NCBI GenBank assembly: GCA_046260155.1
Contig: JBJYXV010000023.1
Location: forward strand, 29,525-93,524
Reading direction: 5' to 3'
Length of the DNA stretch: 64,000 bases
Source of the DNA: PFL25 sp046260155
GTDB lineage: Bacteria; Chloroflexota; Anaerolineae; Anaerolineales; UBA4823
A model generated the notes under the pieces. The model was not told the DNA's origin and did not search any database. It saw only the letters and a list, made by a program, of their open reading frames with translations. The position numbers were made by a program, and so were the translations under genes. This document shows positions 1 through 9,200 of the stretch, piece after piece. Positions within the stretch are counted from its first letter, which is position 1. Each line of letters begins with the position of its first letter.

Positions 1-453
1 ACTTTCCTGATCAATCAATCCACCTGGCTCAGGTTGGGTGGAGGCATCTTTTTAATCTTTCTCGGAATGCGGGTACTATTCTCAGCACCTGTAGAATATG
101 TCGCCGCCAATCCAGGATTGGAAAATCATCGAAATCTTCTCAGTGACTATTTATCTACCTTCCTCTTGACAATTTCCAACCCGCTCACAATTCTTTCGTT
201 TGCAGCTATTTTCACCGGGCTCGGTGCCGTATACCTCGAAGGTCGAAATTACACCTCTGCAGTTTTAATGATTCTTGGAATTTTTCTTGGTTCTTGTTCT
301 TGGTGGTTTGTTCTGACTTACATTACCAGCCTGATCCGCAATCGGATAAACATTGCAACCATGAGGTGGGTCAATCGTATTGCCGGCGCGATCATTACTA
401 TCTTCGGGATAATCGCATTAATATCCGTGCAAATGCCGTTTTCAATCAACTAG
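1..453 (+). CDS. LysE/RhtB-family amino-acid exporter, C-terminal part
   Basis: The reading frame is open from the first base, so the N-terminus lies outside the window. What remains (about 150 residues) is hydrophobic, with about four membrane segments. It carries LysE-superfamily landmarks: WLRLGGGIFLIFLG near the start, the NPLTILSFAAIFTG segment (family form NPKxxLFF) and a C-terminal MRWVNRIAGAIITIFGI helix. Members of this family export amino acids or related small molecules across the inner membrane; the substrate cannot be read from sequence. It is followed by about 115 bases without a gene and then by an independent promoter, so it is probably the last gene of an upstream unit. The internal TTG at 34 is not a likely start because homology continues upstream of it. 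Confidence 0.8.
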   Translation, partial: TFLINQSTWLRLGGGIFLIFLGMRVLFSAPVEYVAANPGLENHRNLLSDYLSTFLLTISNPLTILSFAAIFTGLGAVYLEGRNYTSAVLMILGIFLGSCSWWFVLTYITSLIRNRINIATMRWVNRIAGAIITIFGIIALISVQMPFSIN

Positions 454-569
454 AGCTTTCGATTATCCTGCAACGCTCTTTGATCAACCGGACGCAAAAC
501 AAGCCTCTGGAATCCAAGAACACCTCCAATTGATTCGATAAAAATCCGTTTTTCTATCTGTACAATACA

Positions 570-598
570 TTGACAATTACTGTGCATTCGGGTATAAT
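570..598 (+). promoter_or_regulatory. Consensus sigma-70-type promoter
   Basis: A perfect -35 TTGACA (570-575) and a perfect -10 TATAAT (593-598) are separated by exactly 17 bases. Transcription would start near 605, about 29 bases before the ATG at 634. It probably drives the membrane protein, hydrolase and peroxiredoxin-like genes down to 2936. Confidence 0.85.
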
Positions 599-633
599 AT
601 ATTCAATTAATTATAAAACGAGGCAATTTATCG

Positions 634-1686
634 ATGAATACCAGCACATCAAGCAATACACCCATGTCTAGAAAAGATAATTTTGCATTATGGGCAGGAA
701 TCATATTCAGCTTCATCTTCACGGGGCTAATCTGGTGGACAGGACAGCGTTTACTTTCGATTCCCCACTACCCGGATTCTGGTGCATCCTGGTATTACTG
801 GCGTTTAATGGAACCCACTTTTATCACCCGTGCATCTGCCTGGGGATTATATGCCTTACACCAAATTTCTTTCTGGGCACTTATCTATTACGCCCAAAAG
901 AATGACTATAAATATTCCACCGGGTTGCACAAATTAAACGTGATTGCTTTATCTATGAATGCATTCTTTATCCTGCTCCACCTTTTCCAAAGCCAAGTCT
1001 GGTACGATGGACTGGCCCAAGATGTTTCGATCTGGAGTTCACAGGCTTCTGTGGTGATCCTACTGGTTTGGGTCTTGTTGATGGAAAACTCCCGTCGTGG
1101 TTTGTTCTTTGGCAAGAAAGTAAAATTTCCAAATCAAATAAACCGTTTTGCAAGAAAATACCATGGATACTTATTTGCCTGGGCAATTGTTTACACTTTT
1201 TGGTACCACCCGATGGAAGGGACGAGTGGGCATCTAATTGGTTTCTTTTACATGTTCCTATTAATGCTTCAAGGGAGTCTTATCTTTACCAGGGTCCATT
1301 TAAATCGATGGTGGAACCTGACCCTTGAGGTTCTGGTATTGGTTCACGGAACTCTGGTTGCACTGATGACAGGCAATGACCTCTGGCCGATGTTTGCCTT
1401 TGGTTTTGCTGGCATTTTTATCATCACGCAAATGCATGGCCTAGGATTAAAACTTTGGAGCAAAAGTTTAATCCTGATCATTTATCTCGCTTCCGCTTTT
1501 TATATTTACAGCGGCCGGGGCTGGGTTCAATTAAATGAGATTATCAGGATACCACTGATCGAATACCTGGCAGTCTTTATACTGGCTGGTCTCATTGGAG
1601 GCGGTCTGTGGATAGCCCGGAAAATCAGGGGAGAAACGTCCAAAGACGAGAACAATCCTGCATTTTCCACCGGCAATCCCGCTTGA
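634..1686 (+). CDS. Polytopic membrane protein of unknown function
   Basis: 350 residues, almost entirely hydrophobic, with about nine membrane helices and a charged cytoplasmic C-terminal tail (RKIRGETSKDE). Several His residues sit in or next to predicted helices (LHQISFW, ILLHLFQ, YHGYLF, FWYHPMEG, VLVHGT, MHGLG). This could mean haem or metal binding, but that is inference and no cytochrome or ferric-reductase signature is complete. A GAGG box at about 620-623, ten bases before the ATG, supports the start. It is first in an apparent operon behind a consensus promoter and is followed 33 bases later by an alpha/beta hydrolase. I do not recognise the family. Confidence 0.75.
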   Translation: MNTSTSSNTPMSRKDNFALWAGIIFSFIFTGLIWWTGQRLLSIPHYPDSGASWYYWRLMEPTFITRASAWGLYALHQISFWALIYYAQKNDYKYSTGLHKLNVIALSMNAFFILLHLFQSQVWYDGLAQDVSIWSSQASVVILLVWVLLMENSRRGLFFGKKVKFPNQINRFARKYHGYLFAWAIVYTFWYHPMEGTSGHLIGFFYMFLLMLQGSLIFTRVHLNRWWNLTLEVLVLVHGTLVALMTGNDLWPMFAFGFAGIFIITQMHGLGLKLWSKSLILIIYLASAFYIYSGRGWVQLNEIIRIPLIEYLAVFILAGLIGGGLWIARKIRGETSKDENNPAFSTGNPA

Positions 1687-1719
1687 ACCAGGGAAATCTA
1701 TATCTTAAACAGGCTGAAT

Positions 1720-2457
1720 ATGAAACGAAGATCAAAATTCATCTGGGCTCTCATACTGGTCCTGGGAATTGCATTCATCGGATTTTCCATATGGGCGTAT
1801 TCCCCACTTGGCCCGATGCCTCAAGCATTGACCGCCATGCAATCCAGCGCGGAGGTTCGGGTGGGTGAAGATCCATGGCTTGTTTTCCAACCTATGCATG
1901 GAAAAATCGATACTGGATTGATCATCTACCCTGGTGGCAGAGTCGATCCAAGATCGTATGCACCTGCCGCACATGCTTTAGCTGAAGATGGATATCTGGT
2001 GATCATCCCTGCGATGCCTTTTAATTTGGCAGTGTTTGGATGGCAGAAAGCTGGGCAGGTGATCAATGAGTACCCCACAATTTCTAATTGGGTGATATCT
2101 GGACATTCATTAGGGGGAACGATGGCAGCAAAATACGCAATAAGTGATCCTGATCAGATAGATGGGATTATCCTTTGGGCTGCGTATCCGGCTTCAAGCG
2201 ATGATTTATCAGCATCTTCCTTGGAATCTATGTCAATATACGCTACCGATGACGGTTTGATTTCTAATCAGGAAATTGATGAATCACGGAAACTAATGCC
2301 TGAAAACACATCCTGGGTAAAGATCGATGGCGGAAACCATTCGCAATTTGGTTGGTATGGTGACCAACCCGGTGATAATCCGGCATCAATCTCCAGGGAG
2401 ATTCAACAACAAATCATTATAGAATCAACGAAAGATTTATTAACGAGAATAAAATGA
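1720..2457 (+). CDS. Membrane-anchored alpha/beta hydrolase
   Basis: 245 residues. An N-terminal hydrophobic segment (about residues 8-27) works as a signal anchor. An alpha/beta-hydrolase domain follows, with nucleophile elbow GHSLGG (Ser130), candidate acid Asp177/Asp178 in YATDDG, and His207 in GGNHSQFG, so a complete Ser-Asp-His triad is visible. It resembles the compact single-domain hydrolases of the Abhydrolase_5 type; the substrate is unknown, with esterase or peptidase-like activity plausible. Its TGA stop overlaps the ATG of the next gene (ATGA at 2454-2457), which indicates translational coupling to the peroxiredoxin-like gene. Confidence 0.85.
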   Translation: MKRRSKFIWALILVLGIAFIGFSIWAYSPLGPMPQALTAMQSSAEVRVGEDPWLVFQPMHGKIDTGLIIYPGGRVDPRSYAPAAHALAEDGYLVIIPAMPFNLAVFGWQKAGQVINEYPTISNWVISGHSLGGTMAAKYAISDPDQIDGIILWAAYPASSDDLSASSLESMSIYATDDGLISNQEIDESRKLMPENTSWVKIDGGNHSQFGWYGDQPGDNPASISREIQQQIIIESTKDLLTRIK

Positions 2458-2936
2458 GCACTTTAACCTTTAACCAACCAGCACCAAATTTTTCACTCGA
2501 TACATTCAAAGGCGATCTTGTAGAATTATCAAGCTACCAGCACAAAAAAAACGTCCTCCTGGTGTTTAATCGTGGATTTACCTGACCATTTTGTCGTGCA
2601 CACATGTCGCAGTTGCGGCAGGGATATTCCAGATTTGAGGCAAATGATACTGTTATTTTGGTAGTAGGACCCGAAGGAACAGAGGCCTTTAGAAGTTATT
2701 GGGAAAAACACGATTTACCGTTTATCGGTTTGCCGGATCCGAAACATACTGTTCTAAAACTCTATGGACAGCAAGTTAAGATTTTTAAATTCGGGCGTAT
2801 GCCAGCCCAGGCGATTATCGATAAGAACGGTATCGTGCGTTATATTCATTATGGGAAATCAATGTCCGATATCCCCAATAACGAAGAACTTCTCAAAATA
2901 ATCGAGAAAATTAACCTGGAACAACTCAACTCGTAA
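2454..2936 (+). CDS. Peroxiredoxin-like protein with in-frame TGA at the catalytic position (probable selenoprotein)
   Basis: Reading through one TGA (2583-2585) gives a 160-residue AhpC/TSA-type thioredoxin-fold protein. It starts MSTLTFNQPAPNFSLDTF and continues NRGFT-U-PFCRAH. In the family this site is normally Cys (RGFTCPFCR or RGxWCPxCR), so the TGA falls exactly on the redox Cys and gives a UxxC pair, Sec44 and Cys47. The rest (VVGPEGTEAF, LPFIGLPDP, VLKLYGQ, GRMPAQAIIDKNGIVRYIHYG) is intact to the stop, with no frameshift. The start overlaps the upstream hydrolase stop. A stem-loop resembling a bacterial SECIS lies 19-34 bases after the TGA. Expected role: thiol-dependent peroxide or disulfide reduction. 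Alternatives are a single nonsense mutation or a sequencing error. Annotation software would call only the distal part from 2604. Confidence 0.72.
2605..2620 (+). promoter_or_regulatory. Candidate bacterial SECIS stem-loop
   Basis: TGTCGC (2605-2610) pairs with GCGGCA (2615-2620), six pairs including one U-G, and closes an AGTT tetraloop. The loop begins 26 bases after the TGA and has G in its second position followed by T. This fits the known bacterial SECIS pattern of a small hairpin just 3' of the UGA with a G at the start of the loop. The lower stem is weak. Confidence 0.5.
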
Positions 2937-2943
2937 TAAGCCA

Positions 2944-2961
2944 AATTCTCAATTGAGAATT
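2944..2961. promoter_or_regulatory. Perfect 18-bp palindrome upstream of the SDR gene
   Basis: The sequence AATTCTCAATTGAGAATT is a perfect inverted repeat with no spacer, located between the peroxiredoxin-like stop and the SDR start. The zero spacer and the absence of a T-run argue for a protein-binding site rather than a terminator. The binding protein is unknown. Confidence 0.4.
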
Positions 2962-3016
2962 AAAAGATAGTTCGTTCTCGAGTAAAGTTGAATAACAATC
3001 GGAAGAAGGAGGTACC

Positions 3017-3739
3017 ATGGTTGAATTTAATTTCGAGGATCGAGTGGTATTCATCGCCGGAGCTGGAGGCAATTTAGGTAGTTCAGTCGCATCAAAATTC
3101 CTTTCCTGTGGCGCAAACCTTGTTCTCGTAGATTACAGCCAGGAGGATGTACAAAAAATATTTCCGGAATTAGTCACATCAGATCAGCATCTGATCTTCC
3201 AGGGAGTTGATGTGAATCATCGCGCTGGGTTGGATGCCATAGTTGAGAAAACGATGGATAGGTTTGGAAAAGTTGATGTGCTGGTCAACACGATTGGCGG
3301 TTACCGTGGTGGAACTCCTATCTATGAGACGACCGAAGAAACCTGGGACCTGTTGTTTAATATAAACGCTCGCCCAGTCTTTAACCTTGCCAGAACGATT
3401 ACTCCTATCATGAAGGCGGCAAAATCCGGAAAAATTATCCATGTTTCAGCGAGGGTAGGCAGAGAAGGAAGTCCAAACCACTCTGCGTATAGCGGGGCAA
3501 AGAGTGCTGTCATTCGGATTACTGAATCTATTGCACAGGAATTAAAAAATGATAACATCAATGTAAATTGCATTCTCCCTGGAACAATCGACACCCCTCA
3601 AAATCGCGCATCAAGGCCAGATGCTGACTTCAGCCGTTGGGTCAGCCCAGATGCGATTGCTGATGTGATCTTATTTTTAGCTTCAGAATCAGCAAGGGCT
3701 ATCACAGGTGCCAGCATCCCTGTGTATGGAAAAAGTTGA
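3017..3739 (+). CDS. Short-chain dehydrogenase/reductase (SDR)
   Basis: 240 residues, the usual length of a classical SDR. The cofactor-binding glycine motif GAGGNLG lies at about residues 15-21 (variant of TGxxxGxG), then NTIGG (NNAG-like), a Ser at about 144, and the catalytic Tyr158-xxx-Lys162 pair (YSGAK). It ends in the typical ASESARAITGASIPVYG oxyanion/C-terminal segment. It should be an NAD(P)-dependent oxidoreductase on an alcohol or ketone; the substrate is not predictable. A strong GAAGGAGG box about eight bases before the ATG fixes the start. It is the last plus-strand gene before a convergent gene. Confidence 0.9.
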   Translation: MVEFNFEDRVVFIAGAGGNLGSSVASKFLSCGANLVLVDYSQEDVQKIFPELVTSDQHLIFQGVDVNHRAGLDAIVEKTMDRFGKVDVLVNTIGGYRGGTPIYETTEETWDLLFNINARPVFNLARTITPIMKAAKSGKIIHVSARVGREGSPNHSAYSGAKSAVIRITESIAQELKNDNINVNCILPGTIDTPQNRASRPDADFSRWVSPDAIADVILFLASESARAITGASIPVYGKS

Positions 3740-3769
3740 TTATTCCATCGAAACTGGGGAATTTATGAA

Positions 3770-4327
3770 TTAACCCCGGTCCCTCTGACGCAGAAAGAGA
3801 TACAACCAGATAGCCAATATGGTCCAGAGCAAAGCCAGCAGGATTATCACCACCCACCCTGCAAGAGGCACGCCAGAAGTGACCCCCGGATAAGGGATTG
3901 GACTGGGTATAGAGGTTTGTGAAGCCGTTGGTGAAGGTGTTATAGACGGTGTAAGACTGGGAAACTGGATGGTGATTGAGGCCAGAGGAATTAAAGTCGT
4001 GGTTGATGTATAAGTTGGGGTTAATGTAACTGTTGGTGTAATCGTATTCGTAGGAGTTTGGGTTGCCGTTGGTATTGGAGTTGAAGATCGGAACGGAATC
4101 AGTGTGCTCGTAGGTGTCCTGGTCGAAGTTGGTTTTGGTATTCTTGTTGGTGTTGGTGTTGGAAATCCAAAATTTTGTTGAATAATTGGAAAATAGTACT
4201 CGATTTGAACCTGGAACCAATCAGGATCATGGCCCGATACAATTCTGACAGGTATGGTTAACAGTAAGACTATTACAATTGCGAACAAAACCCGGTGATT
4301 TCTATTCAAGATCTTCCCGCATTCCAA
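3770..4327 (-). CDS. Membrane-anchored Thr/Pro-rich protein
   Basis: 185 residues. The N-terminal hydrophobic helix (about 13-32) is a signal peptide or anchor. It is followed by a short domain (DPDWFQVQIEYYFPIIQQ) and a long low-complexity stalk of PT/ST/TP repeats (PTPTPT, STRTPTST, TPTNTIT). A second membrane helix (VVIILLALLWTILAIWLYLFL) and a basic tail RQRDRG end the protein. This fits a surface stalk protein held by both ends, probably glycosylated. No enzymatic domain is present and the function is unknown. An overlapping open frame rich in Asn/Thr (3702-4220) results from the repetitive composition. It is convergent with the SDR gene. Confidence 0.7.
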   Translation of the reverse strand: MECGKILNRNHRVLFAIVIVLLLTIPVRIVSGHDPDWFQVQIEYYFPIIQQNFGFPTPTPTRIPKPTSTRTPTSTLIPFRSSTPIPTATQTPTNTITPTVTLTPTYTSTTTLIPLASITIQFPSLTPSITPSPTASQTSIPSPIPYPGVTSGVPLAGWVVIILLALLWTILAIWLYLFLRQRDRG

Positions 4328-4436
4328 AGTTTTTTCAATGCTATCTTACATTGATCCAATAAATAACGCAACAATTATGTCTCCCGTGTTAATTACCGGG
4401 TGCGTGTAAAGGGTTGCTACCAGTTAATTCCACAAA

Positions 4437-4445
4437 TGATATAAT
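4437..4445 (+). promoter_or_regulatory. Extended -10 promoter of the ABC-F leader
   Basis: TGATATAAT is an exact extended -10 (TGn followed by TATAAT). A weak TTGCTA lies 20 bases upstream. The start near 4452 leaves a leader of roughly 140 bases before the ABC-F ATG at 4590. Confidence 0.6.
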
Positions 4446-4519
4446 ATTCGCAGGAACTATATAAATCCAGGAACATGAGATGACTGACAATTAGTTTAAT
4501 TCCAAATTATTTCTGGGGT

Positions 4520-4576
4520 ATGAAGCACGGAAAAAGTTGGTACCGGTGGCTGTTGCCCCCGGTTTTTCTTTACTAA
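4520..4576 (+). CDS. Leader peptide upstream of the ABC-F gene (candidate)
   Basis: An 18-residue open frame, MKHGKSWYRWLLPPVFLY, ends 13 bases before the ABC-F start. The last 11 or so codons lie inside a GC-rich hairpin followed by a T-run (4542-4567), so ribosome position would directly affect the hairpin. ATG at 4520 has only a close GGGG upstream (spacing short), which is a weakness. Antibiotic-protection ABC-F genes are often controlled by such ribosome-stalling leaders. Two even shorter frames (MR-stop, MTDN-stop) precede it near 4475-4495. Confidence 0.45.
   Translation: MKHGKSWYRWLLPPVFLY
4542..4567 (+). terminator. Attenuator-type terminator in the ABC-F leader
   Basis: ACCGGTGGC and GCCCCCGGT form a nine-position stem with one T/C mismatch around a TGTT loop, followed directly by TTTTTC. 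It lies between the promoter and the ABC-F ATG. No plus-strand gene ends just upstream, so it most likely controls read-through into ABC-F. Confidence 0.6.
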
Positions 4577-4589
4577 TTGGAGCTCAATC

Positions 4590-6230
4590 ATGTTAACTGT
4601 CCATAATATTTCTAAAAGTTTTAATATCAAGGTAGTCCTCCAGGAGGTATCATTTAATGTTAACCCTTCTGATCGAGTGGGGTTAATTGGTCCCAATGGT
4701 TCTGGAAAATCCACACTGATTCAAATCATTACAGGGAAAATTGAACCTGATAATGGGCACATCACGTTTACTCCACCCGATTTGGAGGTCGGTTATCTAC
4801 CCCAATCACACGATTTTCCTCCTGGTACAAGCCTTCAAGAATATATTTCAAAATTGACATCCGATCCAGAGTACTTAGCGCAAAAACTCAAGTCCTTGGC
4901 AATGTCGGTCACTCTGCACCCTGAGGATCAAGCTCTCCAGGATGAATACGATTTGATCCTGGAAAAAATTGAGCACTTCAAATTTCCCCAAAGCCACCCA
5001 GATGAAATTCTGGAAAAATTTAACTTGAAGGATGTTCCAGAAAGTACCTTGGTTTCCCAATTAAGTGGTGGCCAAAAAACACGACTTGGATTAGCTAGTC
5101 TATTAATCAAGAATCCTGATTTATTGATCCTTGATGAACCAACCAATCATCTAGATATTGCTATGCTGGAATGGCTCGAAGGTTGGCTCAACTCATTCCC
5201 GGGTGGAATTTTAATCGTTTCACACGACCGCACCTTCCTGGATAACACCGTCGGTAAAATCATCGATTTAGACTCAATATCCCACACTATCCATCAATAT
5301 CAAGGGAATTACAGTCAATACCTTGATCAATATCTTAATCGCCAGGAAAAACAATTAGCTACCTACCGTGACCAGGTTTACGAAATCCGCAAGATGAAAC
5401 AGGATATTGCGAAAACAAAGAACCAGGCCTACCAGGTTGAAATAACAACCACCTCGAGGGAGCCGGGGGTCCGCCGTTATGCGAAAAAAGTCGCCCGCAA
5501 GGCAAAATCCCGGGAAAAGAAATTGGAGAGGTATACAAATTCTGACGTTAGAGTTGAAAAACCAGGTCGCTCATGGCAGTTGCACGTTGAATTTGATCAT
5601 AACAAGCACCACAGCCAGGTAGCCGCCAAATTAGAAAATCTCTCAATCGGTTATTCAGCTCAGAGGATATTAATTGCTGGCATTGACCACACAATTGGCT
5701 ATGGCGACCGAATCGCGCTTTCTGGGCCTAACGGGAAGGGAAAGACAACTCTATTAAGGACCATCTCGGGTGAGATTGAACCAATCTGCGGTTTGGTCTC
5801 TGTGGGAGCGAATATTCAGCTCGGATATATGTCTCAGGAACAGGAACAACTATCCACTAATCTGAATTCATTAGAGACCATCCAGAATTATGCGAATATC
5901 AGCGAGACAGAGGCGCGTTCTTTCCTGCATTATTTCCTCTTTTCGGGCGATGATGTCTTTCTTCCAGTGGGTAAACTGAGCCTCGGTGAACGTTCCCGTT
6001 TGCAATTAGCCTCGCTAATCATCCAGGGGTGTGATTTTTTACTGTTAGACGAACCCATTAATCATCTTGATATTCCATCTCGAACACAGTTCGAACATGC
6101 ATTAAGCGGGTTTGACGGCACAGTTCTTGCAGTGGTACATGATCGATACTTCATCCAACGATTCGCGAGTGAAATATGGATCTTGGATAATTCTGGCTTC
6201 CTGAGTATGAACAAAGCTTTTAAGATTTGA
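4590..6230 (+). CDS. ABC-F family ATPase (ribosome-associated, possible antibiotic-protection type)
   Basis: 546 residues with two nucleotide-binding domains and no membrane segment. NBD1: Walker A GPNGSGKST (about 34-42), signature LSGGQ (about 158), Walker B LLILDEPTNHLD. A charged helical linker (about 240-325, rich in Lys/Arg/Gln) corresponds to the P-site-tRNA interaction arm. NBD2: Walker A GPNGKGKTT (about 378), a degenerate signature LSLGERSR (about 462), Walker B LLLDEPINHLD. This is the ABC-F layout of translation factors and target-protection proteins that enter the ribosomal E site. The long linker and regulated leader suggest the resistance branch (Vga/Lsa/Msr-like), but the phenotype cannot be claimed from sequence. 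It is transcribed alone. Confidence 0.88.
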   Translation: MLTVHNISKSFNIKVVLQEVSFNVNPSDRVGLIGPNGSGKSTLIQIITGKIEPDNGHITFTPPDLEVGYLPQSHDFPPGTSLQEYISKLTSDPEYLAQKLKSLAMSVTLHPEDQALQDEYDLILEKIEHFKFPQSHPDEILEKFNLKDVPESTLVSQLSGGQKTRLGLASLLIKNPDLLILDEPTNHLDIAMLEWLEGWLNSFPGGILIVSHDRTFLDNTVGKIIDLDSISHTIHQYQGNYSQYLDQYLNRQEKQLATYRDQVYEIRKMKQDIAKTKNQAYQVEITTTSREPGVRRYAKKVARKAKSREKKLERYTNSDVRVEKPGRSWQLHVEFDHNKHHSQVAAKLENLSIGYSAQRILIAGIDHTIGYGDRIALSGPNGKGKTTLLRTISGEIEPICGLVSVGANIQLGYMSQEQEQLSTNLNSLETIQNYANISETEARSFLHYFLFSGDDVFLPVGKLSLGERSRLQLASLIIQGCDFLLLDEPINHLDIPSRTQFEHALSGFDGTVLAVVHDRYFIQRFASEIWILDNSGFLSMNKAFKI

Positions 6231-6286
6231 GCGACTCAGGATCGATGAATATTGATCGCTTGAAAGGCTGTGGATAATCTGCGCGC

Positions 6287-9200
6287 ATGAATCGAAAAAT
6301 TGTATTCGTATTATTCATCATTTTTACCTCCATCTTTCTAATTGCTTACTCGATCTCAACGACAGCAGCTCCGCCTCCTCCCTCAGATGCAGATCATGAG
6401 ATCGAAAAGGAACGCATAGAAGAAGCCATCCTTCAAACCATCGAGGGGCAGAAAGAATATGTCCTTGGATACCTGCTCAACGACATCCAAATCAAAGAAA
6501 TCCAAATTTCACAGGATGAGACCCAAGGGGTTGTTTACCTTGAGATGGTGGATCCTGAAACCGGTGATACCCTCCCCACCGAACCTGGCTTAGCATTCGC
6601 ACTGAAATCGGATGGTGATTGGAAGGTGATCCTCCCTTCCGATCCTGGTTGGATCGAGCTGGTTGGTTCTGCACCTCCTGAATTACTTACTGATGAAAGT
6701 AAAGTCGCATATGTTGAAATGTTCAGCAGTTCCATCCAAACAACCCAGGCACCATTTTCAGGCTACCTGCTCCCATGGGATGCTGGTAGAACCGTGTATC
6801 TCTCCCAGAGTACGGGCCATGATCGCTATATTCCTTCCGGTAGCGCGCATTATTCATTCGACTTCTATATTCCCCAGACGATGTACCAGCTGCGAGCCTC
6901 AAAAGCCGGGACGGTTTGGCGAACAAGATGGGAAGTCTCGAATGGCAATGATGATGATATGGGAAATTATATTGTACTCAAGGATGAATCCACATCTCCA
7001 ACCACCTACCAGCTTTACCTTCATCTGGCGAAGGATAGCATTCCAAAAGAATTAAGAAAAACCGGTGCCTACGTTGCTCAAGGACAAATCATCGGTGTTG
7101 CTGATGATACTGGTCAGAGCACGGGGCACCATTTACATTTTCAAGTCCATACCAATCCCGATTCATACTGGGGAACATCTGTGGATATTACATTCAAAGA
7201 TGTTGATATCAACGGTGGTAGACCGAGACGCGAGAGCGATCTGGAATACTGCACCAGACCTGATGATGTATGCAGCCAGTATCGCAATTATTATGTATCC
7301 GGCAATGTTGCTCCCGGAGACACAACCCCACCCATTGGTGATTTATTCGAACCGGAAACCGGATTGCTCGTTAACTCAAATTCAGTATCTTTCGATGGTT
7401 GGGTTTTTGATGAAGATAGCGGGATAAATAGGACCCGTTTGGTGGCATACTTTGATAATGAGTGGCATGAGGTTGGCGAAGAGATTCCAGGCAGCACCAT
7501 TTCTGGCAGCTGGGACATGTGTAAAGATGGGGTACCAAATGGCCCTGTTTCAATAGCATTAAAAATCAGGGATAATGCAGGGAATTTCTCGTCCGGTCTG
7601 CCCGGGTTGACCCATATCATCAAAAATTTCAATTGCCCTTCCGATCTGATCCAGTGCGTTCCTGGTGCGGATCAAATTTCAATTTATTCATCGAGGGATT
7701 TCCAGGGTTCCTGCCAGGTACTAGAAATTGGTGGGTATGCCAATCTACCACTGGAAATGGATAACAATATTGAATCAATTAAGGTCGGGACGAATGTAAT
7801 TGGCGAGGTATTCGGCGGTACCGATTTTTCCGATCGCGCAGAATCAATATTCAGGGATGATAGTAGCCTGGATGATAACTTGATCCGGGGTGACCAAATA
7901 AAATCAGTTAAAGTCTCTTTAAAGTCCAGCCTGTTAATTGCACCGCAAATCCTCCTGCATCCTCAGCCGGGAGCAAAATTTGAATACAATGCTTCAATCC
8001 CTTTTTCATGGCGCTACTCCGGTCCTGGTAATGAATTTCAGGTAAACATCATAGGTCCTTCAGTTGATATTAAATCGGGTTGGCAACCTTCCCCATTCTG
8101 GATTGCTGATAATCTCCAACTAGCCGTCGGAAATTACACCTGGAAGGTGCGTACACGCAGCTGCGTCCAATTATCCTGTATCAGTCCTTGGAGTGAAATT
8201 TCAACCTTTGAGATTACCGCTGCACCACCAGCTTTGCTTTCTATCACCGCACCTTTAACCGATTCTTTAGAAAGTGGCACAGGCAACTGGACACTACCCA
8301 CTGGCTTGTGGAATTTAATAACTGATCCTGAGCACTCCCATAGCGTCGATCACGCCTGGTATTACGGTCTCCCAGAGTTGAATTACGACACGCATAACCC
8401 TAATTCAGGTGCGTTGACCTCAAGACCAATCCTGATTCCAGAGGATAATTATCTCCTTCAATTCTGGTACTGGTATAACACAGAGCATCCGGGTACAAAC
8501 TGGGATCAACGTTGGGTGCAAATCTCAACCAATGGATCATCGTTTCATAACGTTATCCAGCTAAACAGTGATGTTGAAAACTACTGGCTGCAAGAAACCC
8601 TGGATTTAGCTCAATATGCTGGACAAACGATCCAGGTCCGCTTCCTGTTCTCAACACTCGATGCAGTTGATAATGCAAATGGTGAAGGTTGGTTTATAGA
8701 TGATATCGAGATCGTCCAGGGAGTTCTTCCTGATTGTGACGATAGCAATGATTCGCCGAGTACCGCAGAGACGATCAACTTCGACCAGACGATTGCCAGA
8801 GAAATTTGTCCCGCAGGAGATATTGACTATTATAAATTTGAGGGTCAGGCAGGAGACCATATCGTGCTGGATATAAACACTTCATCTAGTAATCCTGTTG
8901 AAAACCTGGATCTCATCTTGTTCCTTCTGGATGGTGACGGACGCTCCGAGCTCGCACAACACGACGACGAGATTTTTGGAACCCTCCTCGATCCGCTCCT
9001 GGGTTACCAATTAAAGAGGACAGGAACTTATTATGTGCGTGCCAATCTCTGGTCACACCCATCATATGGTGGGGATGATTTTGATTACGAGCTTACACTG
9101 CGCAAGGATAACAATTCACCCCAAGGGAACTTGATTCAACCCTTATCAAATTCATATATCAATCAATCAGTGACGTTTGATCTGCTCACAGATGCAAATG

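Noticed and set aside
2604..2936. Treating the peroxiredoxin-like gene as a 110-residue protein or a plain pseudogene
   Set aside because: The upstream part in the same frame encodes the expected N-terminal half, its start overlaps the previous stop, and the only interruption is a TGA at the catalytic Cys with no other damage.
3702..4220. Asn/Thr-rich open frame on the minus strand
   Set aside because: It is another frame of the repetitive Thr/Pro-rich gene. The 3770-4327 frame has a signal helix, a C-terminal membrane helix and a sensible start.
4542..4567. Hairpin as a simple terminator of an upstream gene
   Set aside because: No plus-strand gene ends within 800 bases upstream, and the hairpin lies inside the ABC-F leader downstream of a promoter.
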